Source: Sedimentibacter sp. zth1 (GTDB lineage: Bacteria; Bacillota; Clostridia; Tissierellales; Sedimentibacteraceae). Taken from it: DNA of 64,000 nucleotides. The notes beneath the pieces were generated by a model. The model was not told the origin of the DNA, searched no databases, and was given only the letters and a program-made list of their open reading frames with translations. The position numbers and the translations under genes are program-made. Positions 27,071 to 35,545 of this stretch are shown here, piece after piece (the first letter of the stretch is position 1; every line of letters starts with the position of its first letter). The stretch lies in the NCBI RefSeq assembly GCF_017352195.1, contig NZ_CP071445.1, forward strand, positions 2,108,001 through 2,172,000, read 5' to 3'.

Positions 27071-28372
27071 TTATTTTACCAATGTATCTATTAAACACTC
27101 ACCTGTGTCCTTATTTTCAAAGAATAAAGCATTATATGCCATATATGCCATAACTCTTCTTGTAAATCCTTCTTCTTTCTCTAATTCTTCAAGCAATTCT
27201 TCTATTGGTTCGTCATCCCCTGCATATACCCCTAATTCCTTTATAACTTGATATGCTTTATCCCAACTGAAATCACCATTTGCATCACTATATCCTAATG
27301 CTCTTAATACTAATGTTGCAAACTGTGTTTCTGTCATATCTTTGTCTGCACCATATTTACCTTCACCTATACCATTCACTAACTTTTGTTCGTATAAGTA
27401 ATTTATTGTTGGTACTGCCCACTCTGGTACGTCTTTAAAAGGTGATTTATATTCAGGGTTTGCTTCAGCAAATGCAGCTATTTCATCTTCTAAACCTAAT
27501 AATCTTGCATACATTACTGCTCCTTGTACTCTTGTCAATTCTTTATCTAATTCTAACCCTTTATTTGTTCCCTTTAATATACCTAATTCAGCTAATGCTT
27601 TACCCCTAAAATCTTTATCTTTCTTATCTAATTTATATTTACCTATAAAATCTTGTCTTGTCATTTTCTTATCATCTTCAACTTCGTCTTCTTTCTTATC
27701 TTCATTGTCTAAACCCTCTATTGAGACATCTTTTAATTCTATAAAAAATGTTTCTGTATTATTGTTCATACTCCTCTCAAGCATATCCCAAATATATACA
27801 CCATCTTCTACTTTATCAGCATTATGAGCTACTACTTCACAATCTGTTTTTATTTTATATTGTATTGTACCACCATATAACTTAAAATTACGTAATGTCT
27901 CCATATCTGAAGTAGATTCTTCGTCTTTACCTTCTTCTAAATCCATATCCATTTCAAGTGGTATTTCTATTCTTACAATACCATCTTCTTTTATAATTAG
28001 TTCTGGAAAATTTTCTGCTGTATCGTCATCAGCTACTTCGTCAATTAATTTATATAAATTAGTTGCCCTTATTTCTACTTTTTCACCAATAAATTCTACA
28101 CCTTCTGCGCCTTTATATGATAGTGGAGTTGTTTCTATTTTGACATCTTCTCTACCTTCTATTGCCTCTAAAGAAATGTCTTCAATTTCTGTTTGTGTCA
28201 TCATTTCTTCTGTTGAACCAAATATCTCTTTTGATCCTGCTGTTGAGAAAGAAATTGCTCCTGAACCGTCTTTATTAAGTTCCGTACCCATTTCTATATT
28301 CATACATCCTGTCATTGCTAATACTATCCCTAAAACCATTACTAATAGCATTATTTTTTTTGTCTTTTTCAT
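27071..28372 (-). CDS. Lipoprotein with C-terminal S-layer-homology-like domains
   Basis: Start set at ATG 28372 behind GGAGGGTATT. 433 residues. A lipoprotein signal peptide ends at the lipobox LAMTGC (cysteine about residue 23). An N-terminal domain (about 25-240) begins MGTELNKDGSGAISFS, resembling secreted beta-rich lipoprotein domains. The C-terminal part (about 255-430) contains SLH-like modules: FRGKALAELGILKGTNKG, PFKDVPEWAVPTINYLYEQKLVNG and ETQFATLVLRALGYS. SLH modules usually bind cell-wall polymers, so the protein would bridge membrane and wall. No enzyme motif. Confidence 0.8.
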   Translation of the reverse strand: MKKTKKIMLLVMVLGIVLAMTGCMNIEMGTELNKDGSGAISFSTAGSKEIFGSTEEMMTQTEIEDISLEAIEGREDVKIETTPLSYKGAEGVEFIGEKVEIRATNLYKLIDEVADDDTAENFPELIIKEDGIVRIEIPLEMDMDLEEGKDEESTSDMETLRNFKLYGGTIQYKIKTDCEVVAHNADKVEDGVYIWDMLERSMNNNTETFFIELKDVSIEGLDNEDKKEDEVEDDKKMTRQDFIGKYKLDKKDKDFRGKALAELGILKGTNKGLELDKELTRVQGAVMYARLLGLEDEIAAFAEANPEYKSPFKDVPEWAVPTINYLYEQKLVNGIGEGKYGADKDMTETQFATLVLRALGYSDANGDFSWDKAYQVIKELGVYAGDDEPIEELLEELEKEEGFTRRVMAYMAYNALFFENKDTGECLIDTLVK

Positions 28373-28575
28373 TAATACCCTCCAAATTTTAGATATAATT
28401 CTTTTTTTGCAGTATGGATATTGCATTATTTTTCTAAGTATGATGTTATTTTACATTATTTTTTTATTAAATTCAACCCTTTTTATTGAGTGGATTAGTA
28501 GTAGTAAAGGTTAGTAAGGCTGAGCAAGTTGGCTTATTACAAAGGGAAAGGCAAAACATATATTATTTCACAAAA

Positions 28576-28716
28576 TTATTTCTTAAAACATAAATTATGA
28601 TTTAAATATATATAAGCAATAAGTAATATTATGTAAATTCCAGATATAAGTAAACTAAATTTTCTAAAAACACATTCAAAAACAATTACACATATAAATG
28701 GAACAATAATTATTAC
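28576..28716 (-). pseudogene. Duplicated 3' end of the small membrane-protein gene
   Basis: Ungapped match (28584-28713) to the last 43 codons of the gene at 22367-22708, with an intact frame ending in TAA (28576-28578). No start or ribosome site is attached, so it is a gene remnant. The few substitutions are mostly silent or conservative, which points to recent duplication or gene conversion. Confidence 0.8.
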
Positions 28717-28722
28717 AATTAT

Positions 28723-28867
28723 ATTGTATATATATTATTTATATTTTTTAAGTTTTATCGTTCGTTTTAAATTTACAATTTTTGACAAACAAAAATACTT
28801 AAAGCTTTACGCTTTGCCTTATCAGAGTAAGAATTTTTTAATTCTCACCCTAACTATTGACAAAGAG
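28723..28867. repeat. About 145-bp duplicated intergenic segment, copy B
   Basis: Related to 23784-23929. Here it is joined directly to the truncated gene end at 28576-28716, as if the stalk-domain gene between them had been deleted. Confidence 0.8.
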
Positions 28868-28869
28868 AC

Positions 28870-28902
28870 AAAACCACTTAGCAAATTATACTAAGTGGTT
28901 TT
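28870..28902 (-). terminator. Terminator after the GerMN lipoprotein gene
   Basis: AAAACCACTTAG (28870-28881) pairs with CTAAGTGGTTTT (28891-28902); a T-containing stretch follows on the minus strand. Confidence 0.8.
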
Positions 28903-28919
28903 ATTATTTTCATTGATAT

Positions 28920-29957
28920 TTATTTAAAATTATTGAATACTGCTTTAACTTCTGAGTCCTCTATATTTAATCCAGCTTCTTCAAATGTTATTCCTTCTAT
29001 GCTATAATTCACTTCGCTTATTTCACCAAATTGTTGTAAACATAATACTACTATTTTATTTAATTCTTCATAATCTTCTTGTTTTAAATTTAGTGCACCC
29101 ATGCTTAAATCTAAATCAGCAACACCTTGATTTAATGATACACTGTTAAGTGTAATTCCATATGGTATTTCATTTTGTACTACTAATTCTTCTGGAGGAC
29201 CATTGAATAATTTATCCATTACAACTTTTACCGGATTATCAACAGTATCTGCTGTAAATGTAAAAGGCACATAGAATCCTGCAACTTCTGTTTCAGGAGT
29301 TTTATAATATACTGTATAGTTTGCACCATCTTCTGATCCAACTAAATTTATATTTTCTCTTTCAAATGCAACGTCCACTGGATATCCAAATGTTAAAACT
29401 TGCATTTCTTGACCATCAACAACAATTTCTACTCTATCTATTGTATCAAATTCTGTCAATGTATAAGCTAATGCTGTCATCATAAGTTTTTCTTCTTCCA
29501 TTGAAGTTGTATTTAAAATGTTACTATTAAAGTCAACTATACACAATCCATCTTCTATTGACATGCCTAAAATTTCAGTTCCTTCAGGTAAAACACCTTT
29601 TAATCCAGAATGTGATAATTCTATCTCTATAGCATCCCCAATTACCATTTTTCTTAATGTTGCCTTTGCTATTCCTTCTTCCCAAGGTATCTCAGCCTTA
29701 ACAGGAACTAGCAAGTTATTTGCATCTTTATAATAAGCTATTACATTTCTCATTTGCTGATCAGAATTTATAGTTATTGTATCTACTACTTCCTCATCAG
29801 AAATATCATCATCAATAAAAGCAAAATCATCATTATATATCTCTAATTGTTTGTTTTCGTCCTTTAATCCTACCATCATATCAAGAGTACTACATCCTGA
29901 CATCACTAAAACTAACGATACTACTATTGCTATATGTATTAGTTTTTTAATACTCAC
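28920..29957 (-). CDS. GerMN-domain lipoprotein
   Basis: 345 residues with a lipobox (VLVMSGC, cysteine near residue 22). Two GerMN repeats are present: about 85-195 (VEIVVDGQEMQVLTFGYP at its end) and about 215-335 (GPPEELVVQNEIPYGITLNSVSLNQGVADLDLS). GerMN domains occur in sporulation and germination lipoproteins such as GerM and in other envelope lipoproteins, so a role in peptidoglycan or spore-envelope assembly is likely but not proven. The start is GTG 29957 with AGAGGGGG about nine bases upstream. Monocistronic. Confidence 0.88.
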   Translation of the reverse strand: MSIKKLIHIAIVVSLVLVMSGCSTLDMMVGLKDENKQLEIYNDDFAFIDDDISDEEVVDTITINSDQQMRNVIAYYKDANNLLVPVKAEIPWEEGIAKATLRKMVIGDAIEIELSHSGLKGVLPEGTEILGMSIEDGLCIVDFNSNILNTTSMEEEKLMMTALAYTLTEFDTIDRVEIVVDGQEMQVLTFGYPVDVAFERENINLVGSEDGANYTVYYKTPETEVAGFYVPFTFTADTVDNPVKVVMDKLFNGPPEELVVQNEIPYGITLNSVSLNQGVADLDLSMGALNLKQEDYEELNKIVVLCLQQFGEISEVNYSIEGITFEEAGLNIEDSEVKAVFNNFK

Positions 29958-30110
29958 TATTGGTTACCCCCTCTAAGTTATCTATATATATAATTATATT
30001 AAGTTCAACACAAATATATGAAAAAATCTTTTTAAATATATCACTTTTTAATATCATTTTAATATAACTGACTAATATAATATATTAAATATGTATAGTG
30101 AGGTATTTAC

Positions 30111-31454
30111 ATGACTAATTTTTTTAGTATTGCAGAAGATATCAATATTGCAATAAATAATATTGTTTGGGGACCTGTAATGCTTTTTTTACTTTTTGGA
30201 ACAGGCTTCTATTTTACTTTAAAAACAAATTTTCTACAAATAAGAAAAATAAAATTTGTATTTAAAAAAACTTTTTTATCAATTTTTAAAAAAAATAATA
30301 ATAACACAGTTAGTCCATTTCAAGCAATGACCACTGCTTTGGCAGGTACAGTTGGTACAGGCAACATAGTCGGCTCCGCTACAGCAATAGCTATTGGTGG
30401 ACCAGGAGCTTTGTTCTGGATAATATTTAGTTCGTTTTTTGGTATGATGACAAAATATTCCGAAATCCTACTTGCCATTAAATTTAGAGAAAAAAAAGAA
30501 AACGGCGAAAAAGTCGGTGGACCAATGTACTATATCGAAAAAGGTCTTAATATGAAATGGTTATCTATTATTTTTTCTGTATTTGCATTTTCAGCTACAT
30601 TTGGAATAGGCAATATAGCACAAATCAACTCTTTATCAAGTTCCCTATACAACGCTATGAACATAAAACCTATTATTTCTGGTATTGTAGTATCCATACT
30701 TGTAGCCTTTATTATAATTGGAGATTCAAAAAGAATTGCAAAAACCACAGCAAAAATAGTACCATTCATGGCACTTTTCTACATAATTTTATGTTTAATT
30801 GTACTCGTACACAACTCAAGCAATATACCAAACTCAGTATCTTTAATATTTAAACATGCTTTTAAACCAACTTCTGCTATTGGTGGGTTCGTTGGTTCTA
30901 ATATAAGTTTAACGTTTAAGAAAGGAATGTCTAATGGTATTTTTTCAAATGAAGCTGGTCTTGGAAGTGCACCAATAGCTCATGCAATGGCTGATACAAA
31001 AAGTCCTGTAGAACAAGCAACATGGGGTATATTTGAAGTTTTTATAGATACTATGGTAGTTTGTGCATTAACAGGTCTTGTGATTATTTCTTCTGGAGAA
31101 TGGACGAGTGGCTTAATTGGAGCTGATTTAACTATAAAAGCTTTCTCTACTACGCTTGGTAGTTTCGCACCACACGCCATAGCAGTTTCTATTTTATTTT
31201 TTTCCTTTTCTTCTATGCTTAGTTGGTCCTATTATGGTGAAAAATGCTTAGAATATTTTACAGGAACAACTAAATTCAATAATATTTATAAGCTCATTTT
31301 TATATGTACAATAGTATTAGGATCAAATGCAAATTTATTATTTGTTTGGAATATTTCTGACACATTAAATGGTCTTATGGCAATTCCAAATTTAATTGCT
31401 ATTATAAGTTTATCTGGTGTTATATGTAAAACAACAAACGAGTATTTCAAATAA
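30111..31454 (+). CDS. Sodium:alanine/glycine symporter (AGCS family)
   Basis: 447 residues, normal for the family, with about ten to eleven membrane helices. Diagnostic stretches: SPFQAMTTALAGTVGTGNIVGSATAI (about 63-90), GGPGALFWII, KVGGPMYYIEKGL, and FSNEAGLGSAPIAHA (about 277-291). It imports small neutral amino acids, mainly alanine or glycine, with Na+. GTGAGGT precedes ATG. The gene stands alone, with no regulator adjacent, 153 bases after the divergent GerMN gene. Confidence 0.95.
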   Translation: MTNFFSIAEDINIAINNIVWGPVMLFLLFGTGFYFTLKTNFLQIRKIKFVFKKTFLSIFKKNNNNTVSPFQAMTTALAGTVGTGNIVGSATAIAIGGPGALFWIIFSSFFGMMTKYSEILLAIKFREKKENGEKVGGPMYYIEKGLNMKWLSIIFSVFAFSATFGIGNIAQINSLSSSLYNAMNIKPIISGIVVSILVAFIIIGDSKRIAKTTAKIVPFMALFYIILCLIVLVHNSSNIPNSVSLIFKHAFKPTSAIGGFVGSNISLTFKKGMSNGIFSNEAGLGSAPIAHAMADTKSPVEQATWGIFEVFIDTMVVCALTGLVIISSGEWTSGLIGADLTIKAFSTTLGSFAPHAIAVSILFFSFSSMLSWSYYGEKCLEYFTGTTKFNNIYKLIFICTIVLGSNANLLFVWNISDTLNGLMAIPNLIAIISLSGVICKTTNEYFK

Positions 31455-31598
31455 ATAGGATTATGTATACGAAAATATTTAACATAACTTTAATGCAATT
31501 GTAATTTACTATTAAATCTATAAAAGTATAATAACTTAATAATTATATATAATAATATTTAATTACAAAATAATTCACTAACAATAAAGGGAGAATTT

Positions 31599-32225
31599 AT
31601 GAACTTTAAATGCGTGCTTTTTGATTTTGACGGAACACTAGCTGATACAGAAGAAATTAATTTCGATATTTTTCAAATTCTTTCTAAAAAATATAAAATG
31701 CAAAATATAACCAAGGAAGAACTTAACAATATAAAGGATCTTAGTGCAATGCAATTGATAACGTACTTAAAAGTTAAAAAATATAAAATACCTTTTATTT
31801 TGAAAAGAGGAAAAAAGCTTTTAAGTGCAAAAATTAAGGAAGTAGATATTTGCAAACAAAATTTTAAGAGTGTACTTCAAACTTTAAAGGAAGCTAAAGT
31901 TAAAATTGCAATAATTACAACTAACTCTAAAACTAATGTAGAAGAATTTTTAAAAAAGCATAATATTGATTGCTTTGATTTTGTTATTAGCGCTTCATTG
32001 TTTGGTAAAGAATCTATAATTAAAAAAGTCATAAAAAACAATAACTTAGACCCAAAAGATGTATTGTACGTGGGTGATGAAATTAGAGATATAAATGCGG
32101 CAAAAAAATCCGGTATCAAAATTGCGTCTGTTTCTTGGGGTTACAACACTGTAGACAGTTTACTAAGCTATAATCCAGATTATTTAATAAAAGACCCATC
32201 TAATTTAATAGATATTTGTATATAA
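31599..32225 (+). CDS. HAD-superfamily hydrolase (phosphoglycolate phosphatase-like)
   Basis: 208 residues. HAD motifs are complete: DFDGTLADTE (9-18, nucleophile Asp9), ITTNS (about 106), a lysine near 130 (GKESIIKK) and GDEIRDINAAKKSG (about 157-170). The short cap places it near Gph/PpaX-type phosphatases, but substrates in this superfamily cannot be read from sequence. AAAGGGAGAA precedes ATG; a hairpin terminator follows. Confidence 0.9.
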   Translation: MNFKCVLFDFDGTLADTEEINFDIFQILSKKYKMQNITKEELNNIKDLSAMQLITYLKVKKYKIPFILKRGKKLLSAKIKEVDICKQNFKSVLQTLKEAKVKIAIITTNSKTNVEEFLKKHNIDCFDFVISASLFGKESIIKKVIKNNNLDPKDVLYVGDEIRDINAAKKSGIKIASVSWGYNTVDSLLSYNPDYLIKDPSNLIDICI

Positions 32226-32226
32226 T

Positions 32227-32268
32227 AAACGAATATTATTTATTATTTTATATAATTAGTTCGTTTTT
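32227..32268 (+). terminator. Terminator after the HAD gene
   Basis: AAACGAA (32227-32233) pairs with TTCGTTT (32260-32266), with further A/T pairing inside and a T-run after. Confidence 0.7.
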
Positions 32269-32356
32269 TTACTCTTTTTTTATAAAAAAATATTGTATAG
32301 TTTTTCTATATGTGATATATTCGTAATAATTAATTCAATTTACAAGGAGGCAACAC

Positions 32357-34249
32357 ATGAAAAATAAAATTTACACTATTAAACAAGACTGCCATGATAA
32401 ATGCAGCCTAACAAAAATGCTAAAGGATCATCCTGAAATACAGTTTGTCTCTTTTATGGGTATAGATATAGGTGGAAATGAAACAGATGAAAAAATTCCT
32501 GTTAAACTTTTTCTAGAAGATCTTGAGGACCTACTTAAATTTGGTATACAAACAGATGGCTCGAGCGTTGAACTGCAAGGTATTGCAATTTTAAGTAATG
32601 CAAGAGTAGATTTAAAACCTGATTTAGACTGCGTATGGTTTGTAGACTATAATCATGATTTTATATATGAAGGCAATGGACTACCTGTTGGAACACTAAA
32701 AATTCCAGCATTCTTGATACATAATCACAAGGAAGTTTGTTCTAGATCTATATTAAAAAGAGCTATAGATAATTTTAAAGATAGTATTAGAGACATATTG
32801 TACGATAATGATGATTTATGTAGAAAATATGGTTTTAAATATGATGAAATTGATAAAATAATTTTAACAAGCGCTACTGAACTTGAGATGTGGGTACAAT
32901 CTCCAGAACAAAGTGCAGACTTAGAAGCCCTTAGCGCATCTCAAACATTAAAAGAACAATATTGGAAAAGAACACGTGGAACTGTTAGAACAGTTTTAGA
33001 AAAAAGTATTATAGAATTAGAAAATTATGGATTAGAACCTGAAATGGCTCATAAAGAGGTTGGCGGTATAACCAACTCAATAGATTCAAATGGTAAAGCT
33101 ACTCATATTATGGAACAACTTGAAATTGACTGGAAGTATTCAAGTGCATTACAAGCTGCAGACAATGAGATAATAGTTAGAGATATATTAGAAGACATGT
33201 TTAGAAGTAACGGACTTATTGTATCATTCAAAGCTAAGCCTATGGAAGGTGTTGCCGGTAACGGAGAGCACGTACATTTAGGTGTTGCAATAAAATTAAC
33301 TAATGGTAAAGTTATAAACATATTTGCACCAGTTGACATGAAACTTGATTATTTAAGTGAATTTGGTTATGGTGCGTTAATGGGATTACTTAAAAACTAT
33401 GAAGTAATAAACCCATTTGTCACTGCTACAAATGATGCTTTTAACAGACTAAAACCTGGATTTGAAGCACCAGTTTGTATTGTTACTTCACTGGGTGGAA
33501 GCAAAGAAGAGCCATCAAGAAATAGGTCAGTACTTGTTGGTGTTATAAGAAACGTTGACAAACCACTTGCTACAAGATTTGAGTTGCGTTCACCAAATCC
33601 ATATTCTAATACATATTTAGTTATGGCAGCATCATTTCAAGCTATGCTTGATGGTATTACTAATGTTATAAAATTAAAAATGACTACATCTAATCTTGAA
33701 AAAGAAATATCAAAAACTAGTGGTGAAGATGCACTATATTTGGAAAAAGACAGACAATACTTATGTGAAGAAAATGTTTTTGAGCATTATACAGCAAAGC
33801 AAAGAGAAGAACTATTTGGTGTAGCTCCTGAAACTGTATGGGAAAACTTAGATGCATTTAATAAATGTACTATAAAACAAAATGTTCTTAAATATGAAAA
33901 TGTATTTTCTGATGATATAATAAATTCATTTATGCTTGTTGCACTTGATAAATGGGTAAATGAGTTAAAGGGAAGAATTATATCCAATAATGCTAATACA
34001 CTTAGAAAATTTGTTAAATTACACACAGAAAATGATTGTGATTTAGACGTTGTTAATTGGGAAAATATATTGCACTTAAAAACAAAACTTATGAAAGACA
34101 ATATGCATAAAAAAAGCATTTTTACACAACTAATAGAGTCACTTGACAATAAAAACTATAACAAAGCATCCGAACTACAAAAAACTATGAATATAAAAAT
34201 GACAGAAATTAGACTTTTATACTCTCTATATAAAAGAAATATATTTTAA
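32357..34249 (+). CDS. Glutamine synthetase, long clostridial form
   Basis: 630 residues, longer than the GSI enzymes (about 440-470) and shorter than typical GSIII (about 700). The catalytic core is present: an early QTDGSSVELQGI segment, AGNGEHVHLG (the NGxGxH-type glutamate/ammonium site), GGSKEEPSRNRS, and ELRSPNPYSNTYL. It makes glutamine from glutamate, ammonia and ATP. The 130-residue C-terminal extension (about 500-630) is helical and not recognised. AAGGAGG precedes ATG. Monocistronic with a strong terminator; no GlnR box was identified. Confidence 0.88.
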   Translation: MKNKIYTIKQDCHDKCSLTKMLKDHPEIQFVSFMGIDIGGNETDEKIPVKLFLEDLEDLLKFGIQTDGSSVELQGIAILSNARVDLKPDLDCVWFVDYNHDFIYEGNGLPVGTLKIPAFLIHNHKEVCSRSILKRAIDNFKDSIRDILYDNDDLCRKYGFKYDEIDKIILTSATELEMWVQSPEQSADLEALSASQTLKEQYWKRTRGTVRTVLEKSIIELENYGLEPEMAHKEVGGITNSIDSNGKATHIMEQLEIDWKYSSALQAADNEIIVRDILEDMFRSNGLIVSFKAKPMEGVAGNGEHVHLGVAIKLTNGKVINIFAPVDMKLDYLSEFGYGALMGLLKNYEVINPFVTATNDAFNRLKPGFEAPVCIVTSLGGSKEEPSRNRSVLVGVIRNVDKPLATRFELRSPNPYSNTYLVMAASFQAMLDGITNVIKLKMTTSNLEKEISKTSGEDALYLEKDRQYLCEENVFEHYTAKQREELFGVAPETVWENLDAFNKCTIKQNVLKYENVFSDDIINSFMLVALDKWVNELKGRIISNNANTLRKFVKLHTENDCDLDVVNWENILHLKTKLMKDNMHKKSIFTQLIESLDNKNYNKASELQKTMNIKMTEIRLLYSLYKRNIF

Positions 34250-34258
34250 TAAATAAAC

Positions 34259-34293
34259 GCCTCATTTAAACAACTAAATGAGGCTATTTTTTT
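34259..34293. terminator. Terminator between glutamine synthetase and holin genes
   Basis: GCCTCATTTA (34259-34268) pairs with TAAATGAGGC (34275-34284), followed by a T-run on the plus strand. Confidence 0.9.
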
Positions 34294-34297
34294 AAAT

Positions 34298-34594
34298 CTA
34301 TTCTTTTTTTCTTGGTTGCACTTCAGCAATTTGATTGACATATACACTAACGCCTGCGCACAAAATTCCCTGTGTTATTCCAATAAATATACTTTCTAAT
34401 ACCGATTTTGCGTCTATAACATTTGAATTCCCAATAATATATATTGTAGATAAAACAATTGATATAATCCCTAAAGCTAAGGGAATATGCTTGTCTGCTA
34501 TTAATTTAGTGTTTTTTAATATTTTTCCTATAATATATAACACTGGAATTATAATTAATAGTTCTGGCTTAATGAATTCTTTGATAGCTTCCAT
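34298..34594 (-). CDS. Phage-type holin family protein
   Basis: Start at ATG 34594 (MEAIKEF) with a perfect AAAGGAGGT; the longer open frame is unsupported. 98 residues, three hydrophobic segments (about 12-28, 40-60, 70-88) and a charged C-terminus (QPRKKE). The sequence pattern PELLIIIPVLYIIGKILK, then a central ALGIISIVL and TQGILCAGVSVYVNQ, matches a phage holin family common in Firmicutes phages and as chromosomal strays. Divergent, 154 bases away, is a signal-less M23 peptidase, a fitting endolysin partner. Confidence 0.85.
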   Translation of the reverse strand: MEAIKEFIKPELLIIIPVLYIIGKILKNTKLIADKHIPLALGIISIVLSTIYIIGNSNVIDAKSVLESIFIGITQGILCAGVSVYVNQIAEVQPRKKE

Positions 34595-34748
34595 AAAAAA
34601 ACCTCCTTTTAATATATTATATGATATGCGCTTGTCCATTATATGTTCATAATTTATATAACTATAAAATATATAATACTTATTTTTTATATCATTTTTC
34701 GACATTTTGAATATACTTATAATATATACACTAAAAAGGTGATAAATC

Positions 34749-35297
34749 ATGTTATACAAAGGAAATTATAAAATCTCCTCTCCTTATGGAATGAGAGATT
34801 TGTATGGAGATACCAGATTTCACAAAGGTGTTGACTTAGTAGGTGTAGATGATAAAACAATACTTTCTCCATTAGATGGAACTGTTATGTCATCAACAAT
34901 AATTACCGATAAATCCAATCTAACATGGGAATGGGGCAACTATATTAGAATTGATTCTAATGATGGTTATAGACTTTACTTTTGTCATTTATCAAGAAGA
35001 TTAATTGAAAAGGGCTGTAAAGTAAAAAAAGGTGATCCTATAGGAATAGAAGGCAACACGGGCTATACTTTTGGCAGTCATCTTCACTTCGAGGTTAGAA
35101 CTACACTTAACACTGCCATAGACCCCGTTGCATATTTAAAAACTCATAATATCTATCTTGGTAAAGAGTTAACACTTGAAGAAGCAAAAATAATTGTTAA
35201 AGAAAAGGTAGGACTTGAAGATAACACTATGCAATATCTAGAATTTTACAGGTATGGAAACGATTTAATATTAAAATTAGCAAAAAAATTAATTTAG
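34749..35297 (+). CDS. Signal-less M23 peptidase, endolysin-like
   Basis: 182 residues, starting directly with the M23 fold (KISSPYGMRD). Zinc motifs: HKGVD (about 26-30), HLS in the catalytic strand (about 79), and SHLHFEV (about 112-118). There is no signal peptide or anchor, so it needs another route across the membrane, and the divergent holin gene provides a candidate. The C-terminal 50 residues are helical and may bind wall. AAGGTGAT precedes ATG. A hairpin terminator follows. Confidence 0.88.
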   Translation: MLYKGNYKISSPYGMRDLYGDTRFHKGVDLVGVDDKTILSPLDGTVMSSTIITDKSNLTWEWGNYIRIDSNDGYRLYFCHLSRRLIEKGCKVKKGDPIGIEGNTGYTFGSHLHFEVRTTLNTAIDPVAYLKTHNIYLGKELTLEEAKIIVKEKVGLEDNTMQYLEFYRYGNDLILKLAKKLI

Positions 35298-35304
35298 AAT
35301 ATAG

Positions 35305-35341
35305 TATGTGTACTTGATTTGTTAAGTACACATATTTTTTT
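35305..35341 (+). terminator. Terminator after the M23 gene
   Basis: TATGTGTACTT (35305-35315) pairs with AAGTACACATA (35324-35334), then a T-run. Confidence 0.9.
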
Positions 35342-35545
35342 AATATGATATAATAAACTAAATTCAATATTTTAGGTAATTTATATGTATTTACAAAAAA
35401 ACTATTTTAATTTTTATATAATTAATGTACAATAATATTGTTAAATAATCATGTTATATATTTTAGAAAGGATATTGTCCAATGTAAAATTTAAATATAT
35501 TATAATTTAGAATTAATACATTTTCAGAAAGGAAATTATAAATAA

